Shown one piece after another: positions 8,616 through 17,778 of a stretch of DNA of 38,426 nucleotides (positions are counted from its first letter, which is position 1; every line of letters starts with the position of its first letter). The DNA lies in assembly GCF_003515065.1 (NCBI RefSeq), contig NZ_QXGH01000001.1:1-38426 (forward strand), written 5' to 3'. The notes under the pieces were generated by a model, which worked only from the letters and a program-made list of their open reading frames with translations, was not told the DNA's origin and searched no databases. A program made the position numbers and the translations under genes. The DNA is from Nocardioides immobilis. GTDB taxonomy: Bacteria > Actinomycetota > Actinomycetes > Propionibacteriales > Nocardioidaceae.

Positions 8616-10275
8616 CCTCGGCATTTCGTCGGTGACCCGGCGACACCTGGGCTGAAAGCACGGAAGTGCCCGTCCTGCTTGGGATTCTTGTTCTTGCGAC
8701 AGTCCAAGAAGCCCCAGCGGAAAGGCACTCCGTAAGTGAAGCGTAGCCGTGTCCCGAATCTTGTTCTTGATCCCGTCCGCGAGTCGCTGATCTCGTCCTC
8801 TGGTGCGCTGTTGTTGAGGGAGGCGATCGGGGTCGCTGGCCTGGATCGCAACCTGTCCCGGGCGCTGTCGCCGTGGCGGCCGATGCACGCGACTCACGAC
8901 CCGGGCAAGGTGTTGCTCGACGTCGCGACTGCCGTCGCATTGGGTGGAGATTGCCTGGCTGACGTGGCGGCGGTCCGGTCCCAGCCTGAAGTGTTCGGCG
9001 CGGTTGCCTCCGACCCGACGGTCTCGCGGGTAATCGCGGCGTTGGCCGGTGATGTCGATGACGCGGTGGGCGCGATCCGGCAGGCACGTGCCGACGCCCG
9101 CGCGGCGGTCTGGTCGCGGCGCAGGCCACTGGCCGGCACGGCCGGGAGTCGTGCGGGCGGGCAGGTGATCGTCGACATCGACGCCACCCTGGTCACCGCC
9201 CACTCGGACAAGGAGGGCGCCGAGCCGACCTTCAAACGGGGATTCGGGTTCGCTCCGATATGCAGCTTCGTCGACCACGGCCAGCACGGAACCGGTGAAC
9301 CGCTGGCACTCGACCTGCGGCCCGGGAAGGCCTCCCCGTGGAACGCTGATGACCACCTCGTCGCGCTGAACAATGCGCTCGCCCAACTCCCCGAACACGA
9401 GCGTGGCCAGGTGCTGGTCCGTGCCGACACCGGCGCCTGCTCGAAGGTCTTCCTCCACCGCATCACCGACCTGGGGTTGGAGTACTCAATCGGGTTCCAG
9501 GCTCAAGACACGGTCAAAGCAGCGATCGAGGCGATCCCCGAGCAGGCCTGGCGAGCCGCCGTCGATGGTGACGGTGAGCCTCGTGACGGGGCGCAGGTCG
9601 CCGAGCTGACCGCGTGGATGCCGACCCCGACTCGATCCAGCCGCCCGGGGCCGAAGGAATGGCCACCGGGGATGCGGGTCATCGCCCGCCGTGAACGTCC
9701 ACACCCCGGCGCACAGCTACGGCTGACCGACCACAACGGATGGCGCATCACCTGCTTCGCCACCAACACCAAAGGCTCCGGCTGGACCCTCGCCGCACTT
9801 GAGGTCCGGCACCGGCAACGCGCACGCTGCGAGGACCGCATCCGGGGTCTGAAGGACACCGGCCTACGGAACCTGCCCTTCCACGACTACGCCAAGAACC
9901 GGATCTGGCTCGAGGTCGTCGCACTCGCCGCCGACCTGCTTGCTTGGACCCAGACCCTCGCCTTCGACGAGGCCGAACCCGCCCGCCGCTGGGAACCCAA
10001 ACGGCTCCGATTCCGGATCCTCTCCGTCGCCGGCCGCATCATCCACACCGGCCGCCGACGACGCCTCCGGCTGCCACGCGACTGGCCCTGGAACCGGCTC
10101 ATCGACACCGGCTGGGCCACGATCCGCACCGCCTGACGGCACCAACACCAACTCCCACGACCAAGACCCGGAGAACCGGCGGCACCAGCGCCGGCGATCG
10201 CGCACGCCCGAAACGGATCCCGATCAGCGCCACGGCACCGAACCGCTCAGCGAGCCGCCCCGTGAAACGTCGAGG
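8616..10275 (+). mobile_element. Complete IS1380-family insertion sequence, CTAG target duplication
   Basis: A 1660-bp element with imperfect terminal inverted repeats. The left end starts CCTCGGCATTTCGTC; the right end, read inward on the other strand, starts CCTCGACGTTTCACG. It is flanked by CTAG at 8612-8615 and 10276-10279, a 4-bp duplication as expected for the family. One transposase gene fills most of it. The right 122 bp are repeated at the start of the window, where the flank is also CTAG, suggesting this target preference. The insertion disrupts no ORF but separates the DsrE gene from its upstream region and truncates a remnant to its right. Confidence 0.95.
8736..10136 (+). CDS. 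IS1380-family transposase (DDE)
   Basis: A 466-residue transposase. The first catalytic Asp is likely in VDIDATLV (about residues 146-153), the second in VRADTGACSK, and a conserved RCEDRIRGLKDTGLRNLPF segment (about 360-378) carries the Glu. The C-terminus is Arg-rich. The start is GTG at 8736. No frameshift was seen, so the element is probably functional. It is the only gene of the IS. Confidence 0.95.
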   Translation: MKRSRVPNLVLDPVRESLISSSGALLLREAIGVAGLDRNLSRALSPWRPMHATHDPGKVLLDVATAVALGGDCLADVAAVRSQPEVFGAVASDPTVSRVIAALAGDVDDAVGAIRQARADARAAVWSRRRPLAGTAGSRAGGQVIVDIDATLVTAHSDKEGAEPTFKRGFGFAPICSFVDHGQHGTGEPLALDLRPGKASPWNADDHLVALNNALAQLPEHERGQVLVRADTGACSKVFLHRITDLGLEYSIGFQAQDTVKAAIEAIPEQAWRAAVDGDGEPRDGAQVAELTAWMPTPTRSSRPGPKEWPPGMRVIARRERPHPGAQLRLTDHNGWRITCFATNTKGSGWTLAALEVRHRQRARCEDRIRGLKDTGLRNLPFHDYAKNRIWLEVVALAADLLAWTQTLAFDEAEPARRWEPKRLRFRILSVAGRIIHTGRRRRLRLPRDWPWNRLIDTGWATIRTA

Positions 10276-10279
10276 CTAG

Positions 10280-10592
10280 CGAGGGTCGTCGCGTTCGTGC
10301 AGCGCACATGCGCTGACCCAGCTGGGAAAGGCCGGGGAGCTGATGAAGACCCCGGCGAGTAAGGAGTCGTGACGGTGTCATCGATGTGTTGGCGGTTCCG
10401 CCACCAGTCGATGAGGTGGCGGAAGGTGAGGCCGTCCGCTGGGATGGGCTTTTCGTAGATCAGGCAGTACTCGCCGTTGCGGACGAGCCTGAGCGAGTTG
10501 CCGGCGGTTGCTGCATCAACCTCGCACCTCACCTGCGCCGGCAACTCGTCGCCGCGGTCCAACTTCGCATAGGTTCCCTCAGCCCTGGGCAC
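10280..10592 (-). pseudogene. Unrecognised gene remnant truncated by IS1380
   Basis: The open frame begins with GTG at 10592, directly after an in-frame TGA, and runs leftward into the IS at 10279. The readable protein contains GNSLRLVRNGEYCLIYEKP and LTFRHLIDWWRNRQ, which look like real coding sequence, followed by low-quality sequence towards the IS. I do not recognise a family. The lack of a clear start signal and the IS junction suggest a fragment that has lost one or both ends. It could also be spurious. Confidence 0.35.
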
Positions 10593-10738
10593 GGTTCACG
10601 CTACGACGCCGGCCCCATCGGATCCAAGCTTGTTTGGGTACGGACCACGTCCGAAGTGCGAAGGGATGACCAAAACCCGGCTCGACCGAATCCATGCGTC
10701 AATCTGGGCGGATCGACGCGGGTCGCCATTCGGGTGGA

Positions 10739-11425
10739 TCAGCCTGCGAGGACGTCTCGCCACACATCGAAGACGCGATCGATCTCCGCTGGATCGACGA
10801 ACGTGTCGAAGGTGGACTTCGCGCGCTCTGTGCTAACCGGGTCGCGCAAGACGGAGGCGGTCCACTCGACGCTCTGGCGGACGTCGGCACCGACCTCGTC
10901 GTGGCTGAGGAAGTCAGCGATCACCCGCGCTGTCTCGCCTGGATCGGCGACGGCCATGAGCCGCCACAAGTCGCCGACGTCCTTGTCGCGAACGGCGCCC
11001 TTGCGTGGCTCGTGAAGCCGCTCGCCGATCTTGGCGCCCTCGGCCACGATGAGCGCGGGAATCTCGGCGACATGGATCTCGGACGACAGCCGGGGGTCGG
11101 CGAAGTCGGTGATCGTCATGACTGATCGATTGAAGGCCGCGAGCTCGAGACCCAGAGCATTGCCGACCGCAAGCTTCCCGTGTGCCGACTGAAGCGCCGG
11201 CACGCCGCGCTTGCTGCGACTGCTCGTGCCCGAGAGGCCGTGCGGAGCCAGCAGGTCGACCTTCTCCCGGAAGGACCGCGTGCCGTCGACCTCGTGGTCG
11301 TCGAGGAAAACTTGCGTTGAGAATCCAGCCTCACGGTTGGTGATGGGGTCAGCGCGACCATCTGATCCGACCGTCTCCAATTCGACATAAGGGCCATGCC
11401 GACCTGCTCGCCGTGTGTGGGTCGG
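10739..11425 (-). pseudogene. N-terminally truncated nucleotidyltransferase-like (AbiEii-like) remnant
   Basis: An open frame of 229 codons with no convincing start: it continues upstream of the first TTG (11380) to a stop at 11426. The protein holds KVDLLAPHGL, a pattern seen in AbiEii/DUF1814-type nucleotidyltransferases, then VAEIPALIVAEGAKIGERL and RDKDVGDLWRLM, which fit the helical C-terminal part of such proteins. The N-terminal catalytic GS-x10-DxD region is absent, so the product would be inactive. It lies between the IS1380 copy and lldD2, in a zone of decayed genes. The family assignment is from pattern only. Confidence 0.45.
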
Positions 11426-11472
11426 TCAACCGGCCGTCCGACGAGCTGACACATTCGACCGGAGAGCGACAG

Positions 11473-12699
11473 TCATTGTTGCCTTGTCTGACGTATCAGA
11501 TGCGCGTGTTCGGGCGTGAGCTCGTCCAGGCTGGTCACGCCGAGAAGTCGCATAGTCCGTTCGATCTGGCCGGTGAGGATCTCGATGGCCCGGTCCACCC
11601 CGGCGCGGCCGCCGGCCATCAACCCGTAGAGATAGGCGCGGCCGACCACGCTGAACCTGGCTCCGTGCGCGACCGCAGCCACGATGTCCTGACCGGACAT
11701 GATCCCGGTGTCCAGATGCACTTCGACGTCGCCTCCCACCGCACGGACCACCTCGGGCAGCAGGTGGAACGGCACCGGTGCCCGGTCCAGCTGTCGGCCC
11801 CCGTGGTTCGAGAGCAGCACCGCATCCACGCCGACGTCGCGGACCCGACGCGCGTCATCGACCGTTTGGACGCCCTTGACCACAACATTCCCCGGCCACT
11901 GCTCGCGAATCCAGGCGAGGTCGTCGTAGGTGACCGTGGGGTCGAACATCGTGTCCAGCAGCTCGGCGACCGTGCCCGACCACGAATCCAGGCTGGCGAA
12001 CGCGAGCGGCTCGGTGGTCAGGAAGTTGAACCACCAGGCCGGCCGCGGGATCGCGTCCAGGATCGTCCGCGGGGTCAGCGTCGGCGGGATCGTCATGCCG
12101 TTGCGTACGTCGCGCAGTCGCGCACCCGCAGCGGGTACGTCGACGGTGACCAGCAACGTGTCGAAGCCCGCGCGGGCGGCGCGCTCGACGAGTGCCATCG
12201 ACCGGTCCCGGTCCTTCCACATGTACAGCTGGAACCAGTGCCGCCCACCCGGCGCGGCAGCGGCGACGGCCTCGATCGACGTCGTACCCATCGTCGACAA
12301 CGCGAACGGGATGCCCGCCGCGGCCGCAGCGGTGGCGCCGGCGATCTCACCCTCGGTGTGCATCAGCCGGGTGAACCCGGTCGGCGCGATCCCGAACGGC
12401 CACTCGACCCGCTCCCCCAGCACCACCCGCGAGGTATCCACCTCCGAGACGTCGCGCAGGATCGACGGCCGGAACTCCACATCGGCGAACGCAGCACGGG
12501 CCCGGGCCAGCGACACCTCGCCGTCGGCCGCGCCGTCGGTGTAGTCGAACGCCGCTCGCGGAGTACGTCGGCGGGCGATCCGACGCAGGTCCTCGATCGT
12601 GAGCGCCTTCGCCAGCCGGCGCTGTCGCGCCGACCACGTCGGCCGCCGGAACTGGAGCAGGGGCGCAAGATCACGTGACCGGGGAAGCTGTCGCCTCAT
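11473..12699 (-). CDS. lldD2: FMN-dependent L-lactate dehydrogenase (LldD2 type)
   Basis: A 408-residue flavoenzyme of the alpha-hydroxy-acid oxidase family, which would oxidise L-lactate to pyruvate and feed electrons to the respiratory chain. The N-terminus [17 protein letters not shown] and segments such as [17 protein letters not shown] and [19 protein letters not shown] closely match mycobacterial LldD2. The catalytic base is the His of [10 protein letters not shown], and the FMN phosphate loop is [13 protein letters not shown]. The start at 12699 follows GGGAAGGGGAC; an in-frame upstream ATG is rejected. This appears to be a backbone gene, and the last intact one before the catabolic island. 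Confidence 0.92.
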   Translation of the reverse strand: MRRQLPRSRDLAPLLQFRRPTWSARQRRLAKALTIEDLRRIARRRTPRAAFDYTDGAADGEVSLARARAAFADVEFRPSILRDVSEVDTSRVVLGERVEWPFGIAPTGFTRLMHTEGEIAGATAAAAAGIPFALSTMGTTSIEAVAAAAPGGRHWFQLYMWKDRDRSMALVERAARAGFDTLLVTVDVPAAGARLRDVRNGMTIPPTLTPRTILDAIPRPAWWFNFLTTEPLAFASLDSWSGTVAELLDTMFDPTVTYDDLAWIREQWPGNVVVKGVQTVDDARRVRDVGVDAVLLSNHGGRQLDRAPVPFHLLPEVVRAVGGDVEVHLDTGIMSGQDIVAAVAHGARFSVVGRAYLYGLMAGGRAGVDRAIEILTGQIERTMRLLGVTSLDELTPEHAHLIRQTRQQ

Positions 12700-12808
12700 G
12701 GTGCTGTCCCCTTCCCGAGGACCGTGGCGCGACAGAGGGTAGGCGGGGCTGCCGCGGCTCTCGATGTGCCACCGATCCGAAGCCTGCGGAGGGCTCGAGC
12801 GGGATGAC

Positions 12809-12945
12809 GTGAGCAACCCTCACCATCCCTTCTCCCACGATCGAAAGAGTGGCCAGTTGCTCCCGCATCGTCGATCACGGCTTGCCGCCAGCTCAGGCCG
12901 CGGAGCGGTTCATGACGTCGTGGAGGACAGCGAACAAGTGGGCTG
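12809..12945 (+). pseudogene. IS481-family transposase N-terminal remnant at the island junction
   Basis: Two adjacent frames together give the N-terminus of an IS481-type transposase. The first begins with GTG at 12809 ([15 protein letters not shown]). After a frameshift near 12855 the second continues RIVDHGLPPAQAAERF, then TSWRTANKWADR, the helix-turn-helix of that family. Similarity stops at about 12945. No downstream integrase core is present. The element is therefore dead, and its break coincides with the left edge of the catabolic region. The 3' end of the convergent TIM-barrel gene (12910-12945) is antisense to it. Confidence 0.75.
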
Positions 12946-13905
12946 ATCGGCTACGTCGCCGAAGGGCATGCCGGGCTGGGCGAACGGTCCCCCGCACGCC
13001 ACACCCCAGCTGTTTGGCGTCCACTCTTCGAGGACGTTTTCCAGGTGACGGGCATTGAACTGGATCGTCGCCTCAGGCGACCGCTTGGTGGACAGGTCCT
13101 CGAGAGATATCCATCCCGCGTAGCCAACGTCGGCAAGGTCGCGCAGGAGCGCGCGTACGTCCACAAATCCTTCGTCCAGGGGCGACCACCGGTACTCCCA
13201 AGGGTCGCCGCCACGGCCGGGTGCGGCGGAGACGTTTTTCAGGTGAATGTGTGCCAATCGATCGCCGAGCAGCTGCAACGCAAGTGGACGGTTCTCGTAG
13301 CCCTCCCAGACGAGGTTTCCCACGTCGTAGATGACGCCGACGTGCTCTGGATCGCAATGCTCGATCAGTCGCAGGGCGAGGCTCGCGCTTGACGCGATGG
13401 TGTTGTGGTGCAGCTCGAGCACTGTTCGCACCCCTAACCGAGCTGAGAGCGCCTCTGCCGAGGTCAAGAACTTCCGGGTAGCGTCCGCAAGCTCACCGTA
13501 GTCAAGCGGAGTGGTCACGCGGGGGGCCTGCAGTCGCATCTGCGGGGCACCAAGTTCGGCGGCGAATTCCATGGTCCGCAGGAGCTGATCGCTGTCGTTG
13601 ACATCGAGGTAAGGGCCGATGCCGACAATATGGAGTCCAGCCTCCCGGCAAGCGGCAGCAATGACGGATGGATCCGTACTGCCCGGGAAAAGCGTGCAGC
13701 GGTTGTTAGACAGGAAGGTTGGCGCGGTGCTCGACATGGTGTCGTGCAAGGCGTTGCCAACGCGCCACTCGACGCCGGCGAATTTTGCCGACGCCAGCGC
13801 ATCGATCGCTTCGAGAGGGCTCAAGGTCGGCAGGGAGATCGTCGCGTAGGAGAACTTCGTTTCGAAAGAGCCCGTGGGATGGGAGGTAGTTGGCGATGTA
13901 GTCAT
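12910..13905 (-). CDS. Sugar-phosphate isomerase/epimerase-like TIM-barrel protein 1
   Basis: A 331-residue protein of the AP-endonuclease-2/xylose-isomerase-like TIM-barrel superfamily, which includes IolE dehydratase and 3-dehydroshikimate dehydratase. All four metal ligands are suggested: Glu in VLELHHN, Asp in VIYDVGNLVW, His in HIHLKN and Glu in ISLEDLS. The start MTTSPTTSH follows AAGGAA. The gene closes the leftward ABC-transporter/SDR operon, 58 bp after the SDR. The C-terminal tail after about residue 319 is encoded by DNA antisense to the IS481 remnant, so the native end was probably replaced. The reaction is unknown; isomerase, epimerase or dehydratase are all possible. Confidence 0.82.
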   Translation of the reverse strand: MTTSPTTSHPTGSFETKFSYATISLPTLSPLEAIDALASAKFAGVEWRVGNALHDTMSSTAPTFLSNNRCTLFPGSTDPSVIAAACREAGLHIVGIGPYLDVNDSDQLLRTMEFAAELGAPQMRLQAPRVTTPLDYGELADATRKFLTSAEALSARLGVRTVLELHHNTIASSASLALRLIEHCDPEHVGVIYDVGNLVWEGYENRPLALQLLGDRLAHIHLKNVSAAPGRGGDPWEYRWSPLDEGFVDVRALLRDLADVGYAGWISLEDLSTKRSPEATIQFNARHLENVLEEWTPNSWGVACGGPFAQPGMPFGDVADQPTCSLSSTTS

Positions 13906-13963
13906 TTCGGTTCCTTGTGACGCCTTGGGCGATGAACTGTGTGCTTGCGCCGTCTTCTTCTCG

Positions 13964-14809
13964 TCAGGGTGGCGGGGCGAGCTGGCCCCCACCAGCGACG
14001 TGCAACACCTCGCCGGTGATGAAACTGGACCGTGGTGACGCCAAGAAGCTGACTGCTTCGGCGACGTCGTCCGCTGTGGCCAGGCGGGGCAGGAGTGAGA
14101 AGCTCCGTTGGCGCTGGATGAGCCGTCCGTATTCGGTCTCGCTCCTGCCGTTTCGAACGAAAGGTGTCTCGACCATCGACGGTGCGACTGCGTTGACGCG
14201 GATGTTGGCCGGAGCGAGTTCGACCGCGAGAGATCTGGTCATGCCCACGATGCCGGCCTTTGACGTCACGTACGACAGAGGTCCTCCGGTGGCCCACGTC
14301 CGGGACGAGATGTTAACGATCGCGCCCCCTCCTCCGGAACGGAGGAGCGGTGCTGCTGCCTGAGCCAGCGAAGCTGGGCCCCACAGGTTGACTGCCATGG
14401 CGCGAGCCCATTCCTCCTCGGTGATGTCGCCGAAGGCAGTTCTTTGCGAGATCGCCGCGTTGTTGATCAGGTAGTCGAGCCGCCCATATCGTTCTGCGAT
14501 CTCGGACATCAGCGCTGCGTTGGCCGTGGCGTCAGAGACGTCGAGGTGCGCCCCGGTGACGTTCGCAGCCGAGCCCGACGCGAACTCCGCGGCCGTGTCC
14601 ATCACATTCGTGCTTGAGAGGTCGACGATCACTACCGTCTGGACACGCGTGGCGAGGTTCGCGGCGATTGCGCGGCCGAGGGTCCCTGCCCCGCCGGTGA
14701 CAATCGCAACGCTGTCTGGTTCGGACACCTCGTGCAGGGTTCGTCGTTGGGTCGCACTCGTCTCCAGGGCGGTGCCTTCGACCGGCGATTCTTGGTGCGT
14801 GTTCGTCAC
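13964..14809 (-). CDS. SDR-family oxidoreductase 1
   Basis: A 281-residue classical short-chain dehydrogenase. It shows the cofactor motif TGGAGTLG (after an extra N-terminal stretch of about 35 residues), the NNAA motif, the catalytic Ser in NISSRTWATGG and YVTSK for Tyr/Lys. The Asp after beta-2 (VVIVDLSS) suggests NAD rather than NADP. The GTG start overlaps the permease stop by 4 bp (GTGA), so it is co-translated with the transporter. A later GTG just before SEPDSVAIVTGG is an alternative start. It resembles SDR 2 of this island (shared SRTW and a C-terminal VAGG-P pattern). It probably oxidises or reduces the imported substrate. Confidence 0.88.
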   Translation of the reverse strand: MTNTHQESPVEGTALETSATQRRTLHEVSEPDSVAIVTGGAGTLGRAIAANLATRVQTVVIVDLSSTNVMDTAAEFASGSAANVTGAHLDVSDATANAALMSEIAERYGRLDYLINNAAISQRTAFGDITEEEWARAMAVNLWGPASLAQAAAPLLRSGGGGAIVNISSRTWATGGPLSYVTSKAGIVGMTRSLAVELAPANIRVNAVAPSMVETPFVRNGRSETEYGRLIQRQRSFSLLPRLATADDVAEAVSFLASPRSSFITGEVLHVAGGGQLAPPP

Positions 14810-15741
14810 TGTGCCTGCTTCGTCCGCGAAGCGTTGCGAGATCGCGTACCAGCCGCACCCGAGAGCAGCATGCGTAGGCGCAGCGGGTTGCGATCGTTGC
14901 GCCAGGGCAGGGCCACGCGTTCGGCCCACACGATCAGTCCGGTGAGCCCGGCGCCGAGGGCGGCGACCGTCGCCATCGCGACGTACATGGTCCCCGGTTG
15001 GAAGATCTGCCATGAATTCCAGATGAGGAATCCGAGGCCGTTGTCCGCAGCCACGAACTCAACGGAGGTCACGATGATCACCGCCATGCCCGCCGAAACG
15101 CGGAGGCCGGTGAAGATCGCGGGCAAAGTGGCAGGAAAGAGAACGAAGCGGAACTTCCGCCAGCCGCGTGCTCGGTAGGCGGATGCGGCTTCCATCAGCC
15201 GGGCATCGACATGGCGCAGGCCAGACAGTGTGTTGATCTGCATGATGAAGAAGACGCCGAAGGTGATGAGAAGGATGCGCGGCGTCTCGGTGAAACCAAA
15301 GATCAGCAGGAGGATGGGGAGAATCGCGATCTTGGGCAGCGAGTAGAGCGCGGAGAACAGGGGGTCGAGTGCTGCCCGGATCGGACGGATCAGGCCCATG
15401 GCCATCCCGACGGCAATCCCGCCTACTGCGCCTGTCGCGTAGCCGATGAGCAGACGCACGACGGTGGCTTCGAATGCCTCCTGCAGTCGGCCCGACTGAA
15501 CCAGATCGACACCGTCGCTAGCGAGCTGGGTAGGCGGGGGGAAGATACGAACGTCGACGGAGCCGGTTCGGCCCATCACTTCCCAAGCCACGAGTAGGGC
15601 CAGCGGTGTGCAGACCGCTAGCGCGATGTCTCGGGTGTTGAGCCTTCGGACTCGTCTGGCCTCACGGCGGAGGGCCGCTTCGAGTCCGTCCGGTTGAGGT
15701 TGCGTTTGCGCGGGTGTTCTTGGCTGTACGGCGAGACTCAT
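14806..15741 (-). CDS. ABC transporter permease (SsuC/TauC family)
   Basis: A 311-residue inner-membrane permease with about six membrane segments between residues 38 and 280. The EAA loop reads EAASAYRARGWRKFRFVLFPATLP and would contact the ATPase. It belongs to the BPD_transp_1 type that carries sulfonates, taurine, aromatics and nitriles. It overlaps the ATPase stop by 4 bp upstream and the SDR start by 4 bp downstream, so these genes form one translationally coupled operon. The substrate cannot be read from sequence; the SDR and TIM-barrel genes imply it is metabolised by this operon. Confidence 0.92.
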   Translation of the reverse strand: MSLAVQPRTPAQTQPQPDGLEAALRREARRVRRLNTRDIALAVCTPLALLVAWEVMGRTGSVDVRIFPPPTQLASDGVDLVQSGRLQEAFEATVVRLLIGYATGAVGGIAVGMAMGLIRPIRAALDPLFSALYSLPKIAILPILLLIFGFTETPRILLITFGVFFIMQINTLSGLRHVDARLMEAASAYRARGWRKFRFVLFPATLPAIFTGLRVSAGMAVIIVTSVEFVAADNGLGFLIWNSWQIFQPGTMYVAMATVAALGAGLTGLIVWAERVALPWRNDRNPLRLRMLLSGAAGTRSRNASRTKQAQ

Positions 15742-16568
15742 GAATGCTGCACCGACCTTTCGACTTCTTCACGTAGGGACTCCCAGATCGCCTGTTTCAT
15801 GTCGACGAACTCCGGATGGGTCTCAAGATCGGGTCGCCGTGGATGTGTGAAGGGGACCTCGATCGACTCCTTGATCTGCCCGGGCCTGGCCGACATGAGC
15901 ACGATGCGGTCGCCCAGGAGCAGTGCTTCGTCGATGGCATGGGTTACGAGGACGACGGTTTTGCGGTCTCGTTCCCACAACTCGATTAGTTGCTCCTGCA
16001 TGAGGCGGCGAGTCTGTGCATCAAGGGCGCCCAGCGGCTCGTCCATGAGTAGGGTGGGGGAGCCGGTGACGAAGGCGCGCGCGATGGCGGCACGCTGCTT
16101 CATTCCGCCCGACAACTGATGGGGATAGCTGTTCGCGAAGTCTTCGAGCCCGACATACCCGAGCCACCTCTTGGCGGTCGCTTCGCGCTCGCCACGGGAG
16201 ACTCCGGCCATCCGCAGGCCGAAAGCCACGTTCTCAAGGACCGAGAGCCACGGGAAGATGCCGTGCTCCTGGAAGACGAAGGCGGCAGGCGGCAACTTGC
16301 CCGAAGTCGGCTCCGACTCGATGGTCCCCAAGGTGGGTTTTTCTAGCCCTCCGAGCATGCGCAGCAGTGTCGACTTGCCGCATCCCGAGGGGCCGACGAT
16401 GCAGGTGAACGAGCCTGCCTCCAAGTCGACTGAGACATCGTGGACGGCATGGACGTTGGACTGCCCAACGAAGACCTTCGAGACGTTGCGGACACGGAAG
16501 GCGAGCCGCGGGTCTGACCTCGGCGTATCGGTCGCGGGGCCATCGATTGCGTGAATGGATGTAGACAT
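15738..16568 (-). CDS. ABC transporter ATP-binding protein (SsuB/TauB family)
   Basis: A 276-residue ATPase with Walker A GPSGCGKST, Q-loop VFQEHG, signature LSGGMKQR, Walker B LLMDEP and the H-loop in VTHAIDEA. The N-terminal extension of about 20 residues is not conserved. It starts 4 bp after the substrate-binding-protein gene and overlaps the permease by ATGA. It powers uptake by the SsuC-type permease. Confidence 0.94.
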   Translation of the reverse strand: MSTSIHAIDGPATDTPRSDPRLAFRVRNVSKVFVGQSNVHAVHDVSVDLEAGSFTCIVGPSGCGKSTLLRMLGGLEKPTLGTIESEPTSGKLPPAAFVFQEHGIFPWLSVLENVAFGLRMAGVSRGEREATAKRWLGYVGLEDFANSYPHQLSGGMKQRAAIARAFVTGSPTLLMDEPLGALDAQTRRLMQEQLIELWERDRKTVVLVTHAIDEALLLGDRIVLMSARPGQIKESIEVPFTHPRRPDLETHPEFVDMKQAIWESLREEVERSVQHS

Positions 16569-16572
16569 CGTG

Positions 16573-17586
16573 TTACTCCGTCGTCTCTACAGACTCGGCG
16601 AAGGACTCGTCGACATACTCCGCGGGGTCAATCGCCTCGTCGTACTGCAGCTGGCCGGCGTCGATCCAAGTGCGCTGCATGGCTTCGAGTTGGTCCGGCA
16701 GGGGCGCCAGATTGGGCAGCCACGTGAAAACAGGGAGGTCCAGGATCACCTGTGGGTCAACCTCCATCGCGTCCGCGACAGGCTGCACGTTCTCCTTCAA
16801 CCGGCGTGCGTCGCCCTGGAGATCTTGCGCAGCCCGGGCGAGGGCCCGGAAGAACCCATCCGCCCGGTCGGTGTCCGCAAAGTCCTCCGAGAAGATGATG
16901 CCCGTTCCCGAGGTGCCATCCGGCACCGTAGCGAGAGGTATGCCGTCGCCGTCCGACTCAATTATTTCGGTGTACGGCGCTGATGTCATCACGGCATCGA
17001 CCGACCCGCTCTTGAGGCCGGCAGGCATGTCTGAGTTCGCAATATTGCTGACCTCTACGTCAGTGATGTCGAGGCCGTGCTCACGCAGGATGAGGTCGGT
17101 CAGGTATGCGCCCGACCCGCCCAGGCCACCGGCTACCCCGATCTTCAGGCCCTCCAGGTCCCCGGGAGACTCGACCTCGCCGCTGTCGACCAGGTCGCTG
17201 TCCACCTCCAAGGCGGCGGGCGGATCCTCCCCTTCGTCCGCGTTGGTCACGGACATGCTGCCGACGACCTTGAGCTTCAGCCCGGAGTCGAGGGCACTGA
17301 AGAACCCAGCGGAGAATCCCGCGACGATGACGTCGCACTCATTGCTGGACAACAGTGGCACCGCATCCTGGCCGGCCGCTACGGGATTCAGCTCGATCTC
17401 GACTCCCTCTTCCTTGAAGTAGCCCTTGTCCTGCGCGAGGTAGAGCGGAGCGAAAAGTGGCGATGGCACGTGGGCCACGCATACAGGGTCGTTGCCGCCT
17501 GCTTCTGCGCCGTCGTCGGATCCGCATGCGTTGAGCGGAACCGTGAGGGCCAATGCCAGCGTGAGAAGTGGTCTGTGTAGCTTCAC
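16573..17586 (-). CDS. ABC transporter substrate-binding lipoprotein (NMT1/TauA/SsuA type)
   Basis: A 337-residue lipoprotein with an N-terminal signal peptide and the lipobox LNAC, giving lipidated Cys 21 after cleavage. The mature domain starts with PSPLFAPLYLAQDKGYFKEEGVEIE, the classical NMT1/THI5-like beginning, followed by DVIVAGFSAG and a hinge near LKIGVAGGLGGSGAYLTDL. It is the first gene of the operon, facing an IclR gene across a 235-bp spacer rich in palindromes, so induction by that regulator is likely. The ligand is unknown; such proteins bind sulfonates, aromatic acids or other small organic compounds. Confidence 0.92.
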   Translation of the reverse strand: MKLHRPLLTLALALTVPLNACGSDDGAEAGGNDPVCVAHVPSPLFAPLYLAQDKGYFKEEGVEIELNPVAAGQDAVPLLSSNECDVIVAGFSAGFFSALDSGLKLKVVGSMSVTNADEGEDPPAALEVDSDLVDSGEVESPGDLEGLKIGVAGGLGGSGAYLTDLILREHGLDITDVEVSNIANSDMPAGLKSGSVDAVMTSAPYTEIIESDGDGIPLATVPDGTSGTGIIFSEDFADTDRADGFFRALARAAQDLQGDARRLKENVQPVADAMEVDPQVILDLPVFTWLPNLAPLPDQLEAMQRTWIDAGQLQYDEAIDPAEYVDESFAESVETTE

Positions 17587-17643
17587 ATGATCTCCGGTTG
17601 TGAGGGCCTAAGGGGTGCTGACGGAAACCTCACCTCAACGTGG

Positions 17644-17755
17644 CGCTCGTCACCACCACCCTTTGTCGCTGAGCGGGATTGCGGCTCCAGTAATGAGTTA
17701 TGCCTGCAAGGCATGGCTCTTGGGCCCAAAGGGTGCCTTCCGGGCGTGACGAGCG
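17644..17755. repeat. Long-range inverted repeat in the SBP/IclR spacer
   Basis: CGCTCGTCAC at 17644-17653 and its exact reverse complement GTGACGAGCG at 17746-17755 lie 92 bp apart on both sides of the spacer centre. They could be paired operator half-sites allowing looping, or a cruciform. A chance 10-bp match within 235 bp is possible but not likely. Confidence 0.45.
17700..17729. promoter_or_regulatory. Two short perfect palindromes in the divergent promoter region
   Basis: ATGCCT-GCA-AGGCAT (17700-17714) and TTGGGCCCAA (17720-17729) lie within 30 bp, between the two facing promoters. These are plausible regulator-binding sites. No -10/-35 pair is clear enough to call. Confidence 0.4.
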
Positions 17756-17778
17756 TTACCTAGATTCGGTGCCGTGTA

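Noticed and set aside
11413..12678. A 421-codon plus-strand frame opposite lldD2
   Set aside because: Low-complexity antisense shadow; lldD2 is strongly conserved on the other strand.
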